Assembly: GCA_965230485.1 (NCBI GenBank)
Contig: CBDDLA010000001.1
Coordinates: forward strand, 124,001 to 188,000
Origin: Putridiphycobacter sp965230485
GTDB lineage: Bacteria; Bacteroidota; Bacteroidia; Flavobacteriales_D; Crocinitomicaceae
Direction: 5' to 3'
DNA: 64,000 nucleotides
Shown here: piece by piece, positions 7,412-14,797 of the stretch
Layout: each line of letters starts with the position of its first letter
Numbering within the stretch: position 1 is the first letter of the stretch
The notes under the pieces: generated by a model
Seen by the model: the letters and a program-made list of their open reading frames with translations, nothing else
The model's database searches: none
Told to the model about the DNA's origin: nothing
Made by a program: the position numbers and the translations under genes

Positions 7412-8986
7412 TTACTTATACGTATTGTTGTAACCATTATTTATTCTATGTTTTACTTGAACTATCCTAGACTGTAATGTTTTAAATTCTTTAGATTCAA
7501 TTTTTCCGTCTTTAAGAAAATTATTTAATCTGTCCACGTGACTGTCCAGAGATTTAATACTTATGTCCTTGGGTATTGTAAGCATTGAATTTAAAAGCTC
7601 AATTATATCATGATACCTGAAAGATAGTTTATCATTAGAAAAATCGAATCGAATTATGTCTGCAATATTGCTAGGTGTTTCAACTCCATTTTCTTTTAAG
7701 ATTATTATTCTATTCTTCCCAAGCTGTTTCATCAAATATCCAAGTTCATGATATACATTCGGTTTGCAGTAAAATTTACCGTCAGATTCTATATCCTTTG
7801 TCATTAGTACAATTCCTATTGTTGAAGAATCTAGTGCTTGATACAATTGAGTTGATAAAAATTCTGAAGGTGTAGCTTGCATAATTTGAACAGAAAATAC
7901 AGGTGGTTCAGAATTAGAGTAATCATGAACTAAAAAATCATTTAAAAGTTTTGCGTATTCATTCGGTGAGGCTACATCATCATCTTTTTTTTGCCAGCTA
8001 CAAGTAATAAATACTGTTTCATTGGCTATTGTAGGTGATAAATCTGTCACATATTTATTAAAATGATTAACTATTTGTTTTTTCCAATTTGTAATAGTTT
8101 TTTCATCACCGCACATGTTTTTAATATTACATATTCTATTTGCTTTATTCTCGAAAGAAACAGCTTGTGGATGTCTAATTTTACTTAGGCTTCTGACTTT
8201 GTTTGGATTATAATAGGTGGCATCCTCACAATCTAAAGTCATATCTAAATCCCAACAATATCTGAAATGATCTTCGAACGCTACAAAAGAACTTTCATTT
8301 TCCAATTTATTCAATACAATTACAGGTGAATTGATTGATAGTTTTCTTTCAGATTTTCTATTCTTTGCATATAAGTATGAATCGAATATTAACTTATTAT
8401 TTATTGTTAATGCACATGTACCAAGTCCAAATGGTGCAAACTTTAAGGTTATTGAACAAGGATTATTTCGAGAGTTCCAGCCATGATGCTCTCTCAACTC
8501 CTTTTCCAGATTTTGAAGGTTACGTAAGTTAGATTTTTGAAGATTAACCATGAATGAAGAATTAAAAAGGTCTTCATCAATTTGCTCAAGTAAATCAAAA
8601 TTTCTTGAAAAATTTGGCTCTTTGATTGTAGCTCTTTGAGATGTTCCTTCGGCTTGTATTCTAGAAAGGGAAGACTCCGAATAGGGATATTCTAAAAGTA
8701 TTCTGACTTTTATAAAAAAACCACTCTCTTTTAGTTTTTCGGTGTTAGTCAACAACGTTTTAAATTCCTCAAAAACATTTACTTCATCAAGATAATGGCT
8801 TTCATCTAACAGTGTAGAACCTGTAATGCTCAATAAATCTATACGGATGAATTTGTCATATTCAATACCATCAATTGTTTTTGGTTTAGAGATATGAATA
8901 GCGCTTTCTTTTAAGTTTTCTAATTGCAGTGTACTTTTCAAATAGTCAATATACTGTTGATCTTTTCTGTTTTCAAATACGTTCAT
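7412..8986 (-). CDS. Unknown N-terminal domain fused to CAP12-type TIR-like domain
   Basis: 524 residues, cytosolic. About residues 310-450 match the TIR-like nucleotide-binding family seen in Cap12/STING-TIR proteins: first strand ETVFITCSW, then TIGIVLMTKDIES, then PNVYHELGYLMKQLGKNR with the likely catalytic Glu414, then IIILKENGVETPSNIADIIRFDF. TIR domains of this kind usually degrade NAD+ on activation. Residues 1-300 do not resemble STING or any domain I know and may be the sensor. A helical tail follows the TIR-like part. The neighbours are a patatin (downstream) and an OLD nuclease (upstream), which fits a phage-defence role. That role is inference. Confidence 0.7.
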   Translation of the reverse strand: MNVFENRKDQQYIDYLKSTLQLENLKESAIHISKPKTIDGIEYDKFIRIDLLSITGSTLLDESHYLDEVNVFEEFKTLLTNTEKLKESGFFIKVRILLEYPYSESSLSRIQAEGTSQRATIKEPNFSRNFDLLEQIDEDLFNSSFMVNLQKSNLRNLQNLEKELREHHGWNSRNNPCSITLKFAPFGLGTCALTINNKLIFDSYLYAKNRKSERKLSINSPVIVLNKLENESSFVAFEDHFRYCWDLDMTLDCEDATYYNPNKVRSLSKIRHPQAVSFENKANRICNIKNMCGDEKTITNWKKQIVNHFNKYVTDLSPTIANETVFITCSWQKKDDDVASPNEYAKLLNDFLVHDYSNSEPPVFSVQIMQATPSEFLSTQLYQALDSSTIGIVLMTKDIESDGKFYCKPNVYHELGYLMKQLGKNRIIILKENGVETPSNIADIIRFDFSNDKLSFRYHDIIELLNSMLTIPKDISIKSLDSHVDRLNNFLKDGKIESKEFKTLQSRIVQVKHRINNGYNNTYK

Positions 8987-9045
8987 TATGTAATTCTGAT
9001 GTAGTTATTTTATATTAGTTACAAGGGTTTAGCTTTAAGCAATAA

Positions 9046-9059
9046 CGTCTTGTAAGACG
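9046..9059. repeat. Inverted repeat between OLD and TIR-like genes
   Basis: CGTCTT-GT-AAGACG, a 6-bp perfect stem in the 102-bp gap after the OLD-nuclease stop. There is no U-tract, so it is not a classic terminator. It shares the GACGTCTT-like core with the inverted repeats at 6138-6153, downstream of the patatin gene. It might mark a gene-cassette boundary. Confidence 0.3.
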
Positions 9060-9088
9060 CTATTAGTTATAGGTTTTGTTGTGTACAG

Positions 9089-11221
9089 TTATTTTTCTTT
9101 TGTTAATGATTTAAAGAGATTAATCCAACTTTTGTAAAGCTCTCCCGGTATAGATTCCATTACCTTATCAAATCTGTTCAGAGCAACTCTAGCAATTTCT
9201 ACTTTCCATCCATTTTCAAGTGTGACAGAGTTGGTTTTAGCCCAAGATTCAATTTGGTTAACGATTGGTTCTCCTGCTTTAAATACGTCTTCAAAGTATT
9301 GTTCCGACCGATATCTTCTGTCGATTATCGACACAATTGATAATGATGGTAATAAGTCTTCAATCTCATATTCTTTTTCACCAAGGAAATCGCAAACACT
9401 AAGTACTTTACCCTGCTCATCTCGATATCGTCCTTTTTTTAACTGTTTTTGATAGTCTTTTCCGACATTATCTGAGTCGAGTAAGACATACGGAAGTGCT
9501 TCATCTCTTGAGGAAACGAGTTTAGTTACTGGCCCCATTCCTCTTACTCCACCTGTTGGAATAAAAACAATTTCCTTGGAATTTTTCAAATCACCATTTC
9601 CAATTAATTTTCTCTTTATCAGATTCAAATAAATTTGGTCACTTGGACCTTCGACTAATATCGGCAAACAACCTAGGAGTAATGTGTCAGATACCGTTAA
9701 TCCTAATGCCGCATGTACTGGGAATATCGATTTTTCCGCATCTGCTTCATTATATCTTAAATTAGAAGAAACAAGTGTTCTGCCTGATTGAGAATCAATA
9801 TATACGGCTTTGACATTTCCTAGGTTTTCCATGTCGACTAGGAAAGGAGAATGAGAAGTGTACAAGAGTTGATTTTCTTCAGATAGTTTTCTGAAAAACT
9901 TTGCTAAATCGTATTGGGCTATTGGGTGAAGAGAAAGTCCTGGTTCATCCAACAGCAATATTGTATTTGAATGTCCCTCTTTTGTTTCCACTAGAAAGAC
10001 TAAAAAGAAACTAAAGAACCATTGTAATCCTCTACTTCTTCCTTCAAGTTCAATTTGTTCTGGTCGTAATGAATCTGAAACATTTATTCTGAAATGACGA
10101 CCATCAGCTTCAAAGTCAAATATGTAATTACCTTGTAGCCACCATTTTTTAAAACTTTGTGTTAGCTGAGTTGCGGCTGAGCGTAAAAGAATTCCCCTTT
10201 CTCTTTTCTTGTCAGCCCATTCTTGTATTTCCTCTTCAGATATTTGTTGCTCTTCAGTGCTAATTACTTGATTAGCATGATTCATTTTCTGAATGATTGT
10301 TTTGCTTTCATTTCCGAGTTCATATATTTCTGTAGGAGACAATTTCACAAACTTGAAAAGAACATCTAAGGTTCTTGCTTTAGCTCTGGCTGATTCTGAT
10401 AAATCTTCCCTTGCAAAGTCTTCAATAACTCTAGGTAAGTAAATTTCACTATCGAGATTACCGTAGTCAGAATAGTAGACAAACTTAGGTATTTCTTTAA
10501 GTACTTTTTGTCTAATATCAGAAGTTGTTTGAATTGGTTGTCCATCAAAAGCATCAATCATTTTCTGTATTATAATTACCAATCTTTTTTGAAAAAATTC
10601 CGGAAGATTTTTCTTTTTCCCAAAATTCTCTTCAATGTACTTTACGATAGCGTTTTTCAATTTGACTGTTACCTCTCTTGACAGTATTTCTTTAGGAATA
10701 TTCTCCTTTTCTTTTTTTAGAAAGCTCAGAATTCCTTTTTGTAATTCATCACCTTCTTTCAAATATATTTCGGACTGTAATAGTTGTTCTTCAAAACTTT
10801 TTAGTAACGATAGAAGTCTTTCAGCAGGGTAAGAGTTAACTCTAGAATAAGGGAATGATATGAGATATTTTCCATTATACTTTCTTTTAATTAAAACTCT
10901 GTTTATCTGAGTTTTATCGCATTTTAACTCTTTAGAAATTTCATTTTGAAAGGAATCACTTAGCAAAAAGTCTGCAGCGATAAAAACATCTTCTGAATGA
11001 TTATCACCCTTATATTTACTAAATAAATGTCTCGGGAAGTCATCAAGCGGTATAATTGGTTCCTTATTTGCTGGATTCAATTTCCATAGAGCAATCAGTA
11101 AATTTGTTTTCCCTGCTTCATTGGTTCCAATTAGACACGAATTGTCTGCTACCTCAATCCAGTCACTCTCCTCGACTGAGCGAAAGTTATATACTTTAAA
11201 TCTATCTAGAATTGTTTTCAT
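9089..11221 (-). CDS. OLD-family ATPase/TOPRIM nuclease
   Basis: 710 residues. The N-terminal SMC-like ATPase has Walker A GTNEAGKT (residues 32-39) after the typical opening FKVYNFRSV, a long helical insertion (about 100-350), and Walker B ILLLDEPGLSLHP near residue 421. A C-terminal TOPRIM domain has PILVEGPSD (Glu near 523) and VLLDSDNVGKD (Asp pair near 581). OLD proteins are ATP-regulated nucleases; relatives include phage P2 Old and GajA of Gabija. No UvrD-like helicase (GajB) or reverse transcriptase lies adjacent, so this looks like a class 1, stand-alone OLD. Its start is about 50 bp from the left copy of the direct repeat. Confidence 0.85.
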   Translation of the reverse strand: MKTILDRFKVYNFRSVEESDWIEVADNSCLIGTNEAGKTNLLIALWKLNPANKEPIIPLDDFPRHLFSKYKGDNHSEDVFIAADFLLSDSFQNEISKELKCDKTQINRVLIKRKYNGKYLISFPYSRVNSYPAERLLSLLKSFEEQLLQSEIYLKEGDELQKGILSFLKKEKENIPKEILSREVTVKLKNAIVKYIEENFGKKKNLPEFFQKRLVIIIQKMIDAFDGQPIQTTSDIRQKVLKEIPKFVYYSDYGNLDSEIYLPRVIEDFAREDLSESARAKARTLDVLFKFVKLSPTEIYELGNESKTIIQKMNHANQVISTEEQQISEEEIQEWADKKRERGILLRSAATQLTQSFKKWWLQGNYIFDFEADGRHFRINVSDSLRPEQIELEGRSRGLQWFFSFFLVFLVETKEGHSNTILLLDEPGLSLHPIAQYDLAKFFRKLSEENQLLYTSHSPFLVDMENLGNVKAVYIDSQSGRTLVSSNLRYNEADAEKSIFPVHAALGLTVSDTLLLGCLPILVEGPSDQIYLNLIKRKLIGNGDLKNSKEIVFIPTGGVRGMGPVTKLVSSRDEALPYVLLDSDNVGKDYQKQLKKGRYRDEQGKVLSVCDFLGEKEYEIEDLLPSLSIVSIIDRRYRSEQYFEDVFKAGEPIVNQIESWAKTNSVTLENGWKVEIARVALNRFDKVMESIPGELYKSWINLFKSLTKEK

Positions 11222-11269
11222 GTCTTAGTTTTTTAATTATACCCAACATAAGAACCTATTACATTATTA

Positions 11270-11652
11270 ACGATATCAATTCATCTAAAAATGAAGTCAA
11301 TAACCACATAATTATTTGATCAGTCCAAAACTATATTTAAAATCCAAAACAAGCCTCACTAGTATTAGTGATAATTACTTATCGGAATACTGTTGCCTAA
11401 ATAAGGTTTTATTAATCTAATAAATGGGCAGAAGACAAGAACGCCTCATTAGTTTTTCAAAACAACTATTCTTTCACTTCTATGGTCACATTCGCTTCAT
11501 TTGCATCTCCACCACTGTATTCTAATTCAGCTTTGAAATGGACATCTCCTGTAATGAATTCTTACTGGCCATCATCATGACTGCTCATATCGTCTCAAAC
11601 ACTTTTTCCATTTGTTCCTGTCCCTACTTTAGTAGATACTATTTATGGATTT
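11270..11652. repeat. Left copy of a diverged long direct repeat
   Basis: This stretch aligns in the same orientation with 14193-14535. In the best part (11464 onward against 14341 onward) I count about 11 differences over 97 bp, roughly 89% identity. The flank with CACTAGTATTAGTGATAA is nearly unchanged. The left copy carries an extra ~50 bp and a 6-bp deletion. The two copies bracket about 2.5 kb holding three genes, as expected from insertion or tandem duplication at the 3' end of the actinoporin-like gene. Confidence 0.75.
11466..11652 (-). pseudogene. Broken 3' fragment of the actinoporin-like gene
   Basis: The minus strand encodes the last ~60 residues of the protein at 14343-14771. 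The end reads GDVHFKAELEYSGGDANEAN (intact copy: GDVHFKAELECSGGDVNEAN) and finishes at an aligned TAG. The fragment has at least two in-frame stops: TGA where the intact copy has TGG in VWDDMSS, and TAA just before the EF preceding this stretch. It also has a 6-bp deletion and no start. It is a decayed partial duplicate, not a gene. Confidence 0.8.
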
Positions 11653-11702
11653 ATTTTGTATTTGTTTCCTCATACATAATTATAGCTATTGTTGGTGAAT
11701 AT

Positions 11703-12671
11703 TTAATTATCTATTCGGAACTTCGATTTATTAATATCTGAATGTTTTATAGTATTTTCTTTGTCAACGATTAGTTCACTATATTGATTTATCATTTCTA
11801 TAGCTCTATCATAGCCATTATGATTTTTTAAAACGAATTTTACTTCAATTACGGGCTTTTCTCTGGCTCCAATTTGAGGTTCGATTAACATATAATATTC
11901 GTCATTGACACTTGCAATTCCCCCAAGATGTAATTTTCCAGTCTTAGCCAATTCACTATAATCTTCACAAAAATGATAGTGTAAACTAAAATTTGTATTG
12001 TCTTCAATTTCTAGTCTAGAAATATGTTTTTCAAATAAATTCCACAGATTTTTAAATTTTGAAGGATCACTATTGTATTTGTCTAATGGAATGATGATAA
12101 CTCTTGAAATGCTAGCGCCTCTTTTCGCAGATAATATATTCGATACAGTATAACTTTCAGTACTCATTTCTTCATCCCAATCATTTATCCAAAAGCCAGC
12201 TGAAGATATTGTAACATAATCTATTTTAGAATCTGATTTCTTAAGTCCTTCAAATGCTTGAAGAGCTCCATCAAATATGTAACGTGTATACCCGTACTTA
12301 TTTAGAGCTCCTATTCGCCATATTCTTTCGTTAGAAATTCCTGCCACATATTCTTTTAATTTTGCGATTCTCCAATTAATTGTGCTTATCTTAAAAGGGT
12401 TATCTAATAATTTACTGTCGTTTACCTCGGAAATTAGCTCTTCCAATTCTAAGACAAGCTTTCTGAAGTCTGGATTTTTTGAGTTAGCCTCAATAGCAAA
12501 TTTCAATGGAAGGTTTTGAAGTTTAACTTTAGCTCCAAGTATTGAAAATTCAGATATGCGAAGTAAAATCCTTCTAATTTGTTTTTTGAAAATAAGAACA
12601 ATAATTATGATACATAGTGGCCAGCCAATGTTATTTAATATTAATTCAAGATGTTCTTTTTCTATTTTCAT
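11703..12671 (-). CDS. Membrane-anchored unknown protein of the TIR-receiver module
   Basis: 322 residues. One N-terminal transmembrane helix (about 14-30, PLCIIIIVLIF) is followed by a basic patch KKQIRRILLR, so the bulk is probably cytosolic. Residues 30-120 are helical. The C-terminal half looks alpha/beta: YVTISSAGFWINDW, then NILSAKRGASISRVIIIPLD, then LHYHFCEDYSEL and YYMLIEPQIGAREKP. The RG..I.RVIII pattern recalls poorly described domains near TIR or receiver proteins, but I cannot name it. It lies 90 bp downstream of the TIR-receiver gene within the direct-repeat bracket. It may be the membrane target or sensor of that module; this is inference. Confidence 0.55.
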   Translation of the reverse strand: MKIEKEHLELILNNIGWPLCIIIIVLIFKKQIRRILLRISEFSILGAKVKLQNLPLKFAIEANSKNPDFRKLVLELEELISEVNDSKLLDNPFKISTINWRIAKLKEYVAGISNERIWRIGALNKYGYTRYIFDGALQAFEGLKKSDSKIDYVTISSAGFWINDWDEEMSTESYTVSNILSAKRGASISRVIIIPLDKYNSDPSKFKNLWNLFEKHISRLEIEDNTNFSLHYHFCEDYSELAKTGKLHLGGIASVNDEYYMLIEPQIGAREKPVIEVKFVLKNHNGYDRAIEMINQYSELIVDKENTIKHSDINKSKFRIDN

Positions 12672-12761
12672 AAATCATAATATTTGCTAAGGTCACTTGA
12701 AAAGTGTGTTTGGATCCCTCAGGGTAAATATTTATTATACAGATTGTTGTAGGTAGCTTTT

Positions 12762-13703
12762 TTATTTTGTACTTGGTGCGTTTTTAACATGTGTAGTTAC
12801 CAAATCAATTAATTCACTTGCCCTATTGGTTGAACCCTGAGCTCCTTTCTCCTGTGCCATTACTTTATGCTCTAAAAGATTTGATCCAGCATATATTATA
12901 AATGGAGTTTCTTTATCTAAGTTTCTTACTTTCTTGAGTAAAACATAACCTTCTTGGGGCCCTTCAACTCTTCCCATGTCAGAAATTATTGCGGCATATT
13001 TATTTGATTTTAATAATTTCAGTGCTTCATTTGTTGAAAGAGCTAAATCAAATTTAAATCCTAAAGTTTCGAATGCTTCTCGTTCATGAACGTTATTATT
13101 AGGTCGGTCATCTACCCACAAAATTGTGTCCAGTTTATTTTCAATGGAGTTTAAATAATTCCTTACGTTCATCATTTGACTAGTCGCTTCAGTCAAGTCA
13201 TTTGAATCAGCAATTCGATTATGTTGTTTTGCTTTTGCATTTGCTAGAGATTTGATTCCATTAAATATCTGTTCCATAGATAATTCTCCATCAAGGTCTC
13301 TGTTAGATTTATGACTATCTAATTTTTTAATCCTATCAGTCAGTTTGTCCCATGGACGGTTTTGATTTTTAAAGTCAAAATATTGCAGGACTTTTATTCT
13401 TGGGTGAATTTCACATTCTTCTATTAGGATAGGAATGATATTTTTACCATTACCTAATGCAAAAGCCCATTCATATGTAACATATGATGACTTAGAAGAA
13501 TTCTTATTTAAAACAACTATGATTGTATCAGAATTTAATAACCCATAATCAATTTCATTCCTCCATTCTTCCCCTGCTGAAATCTCATGGACGTCCCTCC
13601 AGACTATTATGTCTGATTGTTCTAATTTCATTTTCATTAACTCTGCAAAATCTCCGTCAACGGAAGAATAGCTTATAAACACTTTTGGTTGATTTTTTTC
13701 CAT
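12762..13703 (-). CDS. TIR domain fused to a receiver-like (REC) domain
   Basis: 313 residues. The N-terminal TIR domain (about 5-130) begins KVFISYSSVDGDFAE, has the VWRD turn at 34-37, and the likely NADase Glu78 in YVTYEWAFAL. A helical linker (140-190) joins a receiver-like domain (192-306): acidic pair D198/D199 in ILWVDDRP and phospho-acceptor D242 in IISDMGRVEG. The usual Thr/Ser of the switch strand is replaced by Ala272 (IIYAGS) and the conserved Lys by Asn293 (GSTNRAS), so it may be a pseudo-receiver. A response-regulator-like sensor controlling a TIR toxin would be unusual. Its neighbours are a membrane-anchored unknown and a small frameshifted gene. Confidence 0.8.
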   Translation of the reverse strand: MEKNQPKVFISYSSVDGDFAELMKMKLEQSDIIVWRDVHEISAGEEWRNEIDYGLLNSDTIIVVLNKNSSKSSYVTYEWAFALGNGKNIIPILIEECEIHPRIKVLQYFDFKNQNRPWDKLTDRIKKLDSHKSNRDLDGELSMEQIFNGIKSLANAKAKQHNRIADSNDLTEATSQMMNVRNYLNSIENKLDTILWVDDRPNNNVHEREAFETLGFKFDLALSTNEALKLLKSNKYAAIISDMGRVEGPQEGYVLLKKVRNLDKETPFIIYAGSNLLEHKVMAQEKGAQGSTNRASELIDLVTTHVKNAPSTK

Positions 13704-13725
13704 TTTGTTTTTTATTGCTTCAGCT

Positions 13726-13751
13726 ACAACGCCCCATGTATTAATCGTTGT
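13726..13751. repeat. Inverted repeat upstream of the TIR-receiver gene
   Basis: ACAACG and CGTTGT are separated by 14 bp, about 25 bp upstream of the TIR-receiver start. It could be an operator, a hairpin or a cassette-type recombination site. Only the symmetry is seen directly. Confidence 0.3.
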
Positions 13752-13883
13752 GTATAAAACCCAATGTAGAATCTATTTGAATAAAAGATGCTAAAATGCG
13801 CTGACTTTTTGGATAGTAGAAATAGCATATCACTTATGTATTATGTGCCTTTACTAATGGGTTAAGGCCTTACTTTATTTAAT

Positions 13884-14170
13884 CTATTTGTTGAGAAGTT
13901 CAATTTTCTTTAAGGCAATAGTTGCTAACTTGTTATTTTTTAATTTTAAGTTCTTCCTAATCGGTTCCCATTGAATTTTATCTTCCAGTTTACGAAAATA
14001 CAGCTTCAATAATTCAGTTGTTTTTTTTATATCATCTAATTGTTTAACTATTTCACTATCATAATCAAAATCGTTCTTATAGTTTCTGTCCAAAATTTTT
14101 TACCATCAGTCCACATTGCTTGATCTTGAAAGGTACTCCATAGTTCCACATAATTAAGAATAAATAACAT
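13884..14170 (-). pseudogene. Small helical protein gene split by a frameshift
   Basis: An ATG at 14168-14170 opens a frame of 25 codons (reading NYVELWSTFQDQAMWTDGKK) up to a run of six A (14096-14101). There the protein-like sequence moves into the -1 frame and continues for about 70 residues (YKNDFDYDSEIVKQLDDIKK, then a Lys-rich helical end KIELLNK). The second part has no ATG, only a TTG. One extra A would fuse both into a protein of about 96 residues. It may be a frameshift mutation, a sequencing error or recoding. The product looks helical or coiled-coil. It is the first gene inside the direct-repeat bracket. Confidence 0.5.
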
Positions 14171-14192
14171 ACAATGTCATATATTCTAACTA

Positions 14193-14535
14193 TGTTGATA
14201 TTTATTCAACTAAAATTGAGTCAAATAACAGCATAATTGCTATTGACTTACCCAAAACTATATTGAAAATTCAAAACAAGTCTCACTAGTATTAGTGATA
14301 ATGACCTTGTTTATCTCTTTATTGTTATTTTTCAAAAAACAACTATTCTTTCACTTCAATGGTCACATTAGCTTCATTGACATCTCCACCGCTGCATTCT
14401 AATTCGGCTTTGAAATGGACGTCTCCTATGGTGAATTCCTTGATAAAAGGGCCATAATCATGGCTGCTCATATCGTCCCAAACCCCTTTTCCGTCTGTTC
14501 CTATCCCCACCTTGTTTGACCCCACGTATGGATTT
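14193..14535. repeat. Right copy of the diverged long direct repeat
   Basis: Matches 11270-11652 in the same orientation. This copy is continuous with the intact actinoporin-like gene: it covers its last ~64 codons and about 150 bp downstream. It is therefore likely the ancestral site, with the left copy created by insertion or duplication. Confidence 0.75.
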
Positions 14536-14771
14536 GAAAAACCAATGGTGACGGTACCCATGTTTAATGTATAATCTACATAGCCAGAACATCCTGTGAG
14601 ACTCCAATCTTTTTCATACATTTCAACAATTCCGTCCTGTCCGGGTAGAATGGGGTCTGGAAAGTTCCATCCATCAGCAACTCTGCCAGAGTCGAACCAT
14701 GATTTTGGGTCACTTAATTTGTAACCTGAATTGTTTTTTACGGTGAGTTTAATAACGTGTGATTTAGGCAT
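14343..14771 (-). CDS. Actinoporin/cytolysin-fold-like protein
   Basis: 142 residues, no signal peptide. The order of features follows the sea-anemone cytotoxin/fungal lectin superfamily: VKNNSGYKL, then SWFDSGR, then DPILPGQDG, then TGCSGYVDYTL, then TIGFSNPYVGSNKVGIG, and a closing beta strand. In equinatoxin-type proteins the matching stretches are an N.SG strand, YF.SG, a P..P.G turn, TGAVG..AY and FS.PY. Such proteins bind membranes or lipids and some form pores. The match is from memory and by eye, so the fold is inferred. The unknown gene upstream is 26 bp away and probably co-transcribed. The 3' end is duplicated at 11466-11652. Confidence 0.5.
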   Translation of the reverse strand: MPKSHVIKLTVKNNSGYKLSDPKSWFDSGRVADGWNFPDPILPGQDGIVEMYEKDWSLTGCSGYVDYTLNMGTVTIGFSNPYVGSNKVGIGTDGKGVWDDMSSHDYGPFIKEFTIGDVHFKAELECSGGDVNEANVTIEVKE

Positions 14772-14797
14772 GATTTATTTTTTTAGTTAAAATTAAA

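Larger units (their letters stand above)
11222..11702. other. Gap holding the left direct-repeat copy
   Basis: 481 bp between the OLD gene and the membrane-protein gene. Most of it (about 11270-11652) is a diverged copy of sequence around the actinoporin-like gene at 14193-14535, including a broken gene end. It also contains about 50 bp not found in the right copy; part of this (11420-11462, AATAAATGGG then AGAACGCCTCA) resembles 15568-15626. No intact gene is seen. Confidence 0.7.

Noticed and set aside
7412..8986. Residues 1-300 as a CD-NTase making this a CBASS operon
   Set aside because: I see no GS-X-D-X-D nucleotidyltransferase motif. The WDLDMTLDCED stretch lacks the preceding GS and correct spacing.
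9089..11221. OLD gene as GajA of a Gabija system
   Set aside because: No UvrD-like helicase (GajB) gene lies adjacent, and the protein is longer than typical GajA.
11538..11741. Plus-strand frame in the gap before the membrane-protein gene
   Set aside because: It overlaps the minus-strand pseudogene fragment and the end of the membrane-protein gene, and has no recognisable domain.
12762..13703. TIR gene as ThsB of Thoeris
   Set aside because: No ThsA-type (SIR2 or SLOG) effector gene is nearby, and the protein has an extra receiver-like domain.
13726..13751. Integron attC site
   Set aside because: Only one 6-bp inverted repeat is present, without the paired inner and outer boxes of attC, and no integrase is in the window.
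14093..14101. Programmed -1 frameshift in the small gene
   Set aside because: The run AAAAAATTTT is not a good X-XXY-YYZ heptamer in the needed frame. A simple indel or sequencing error fits as well.
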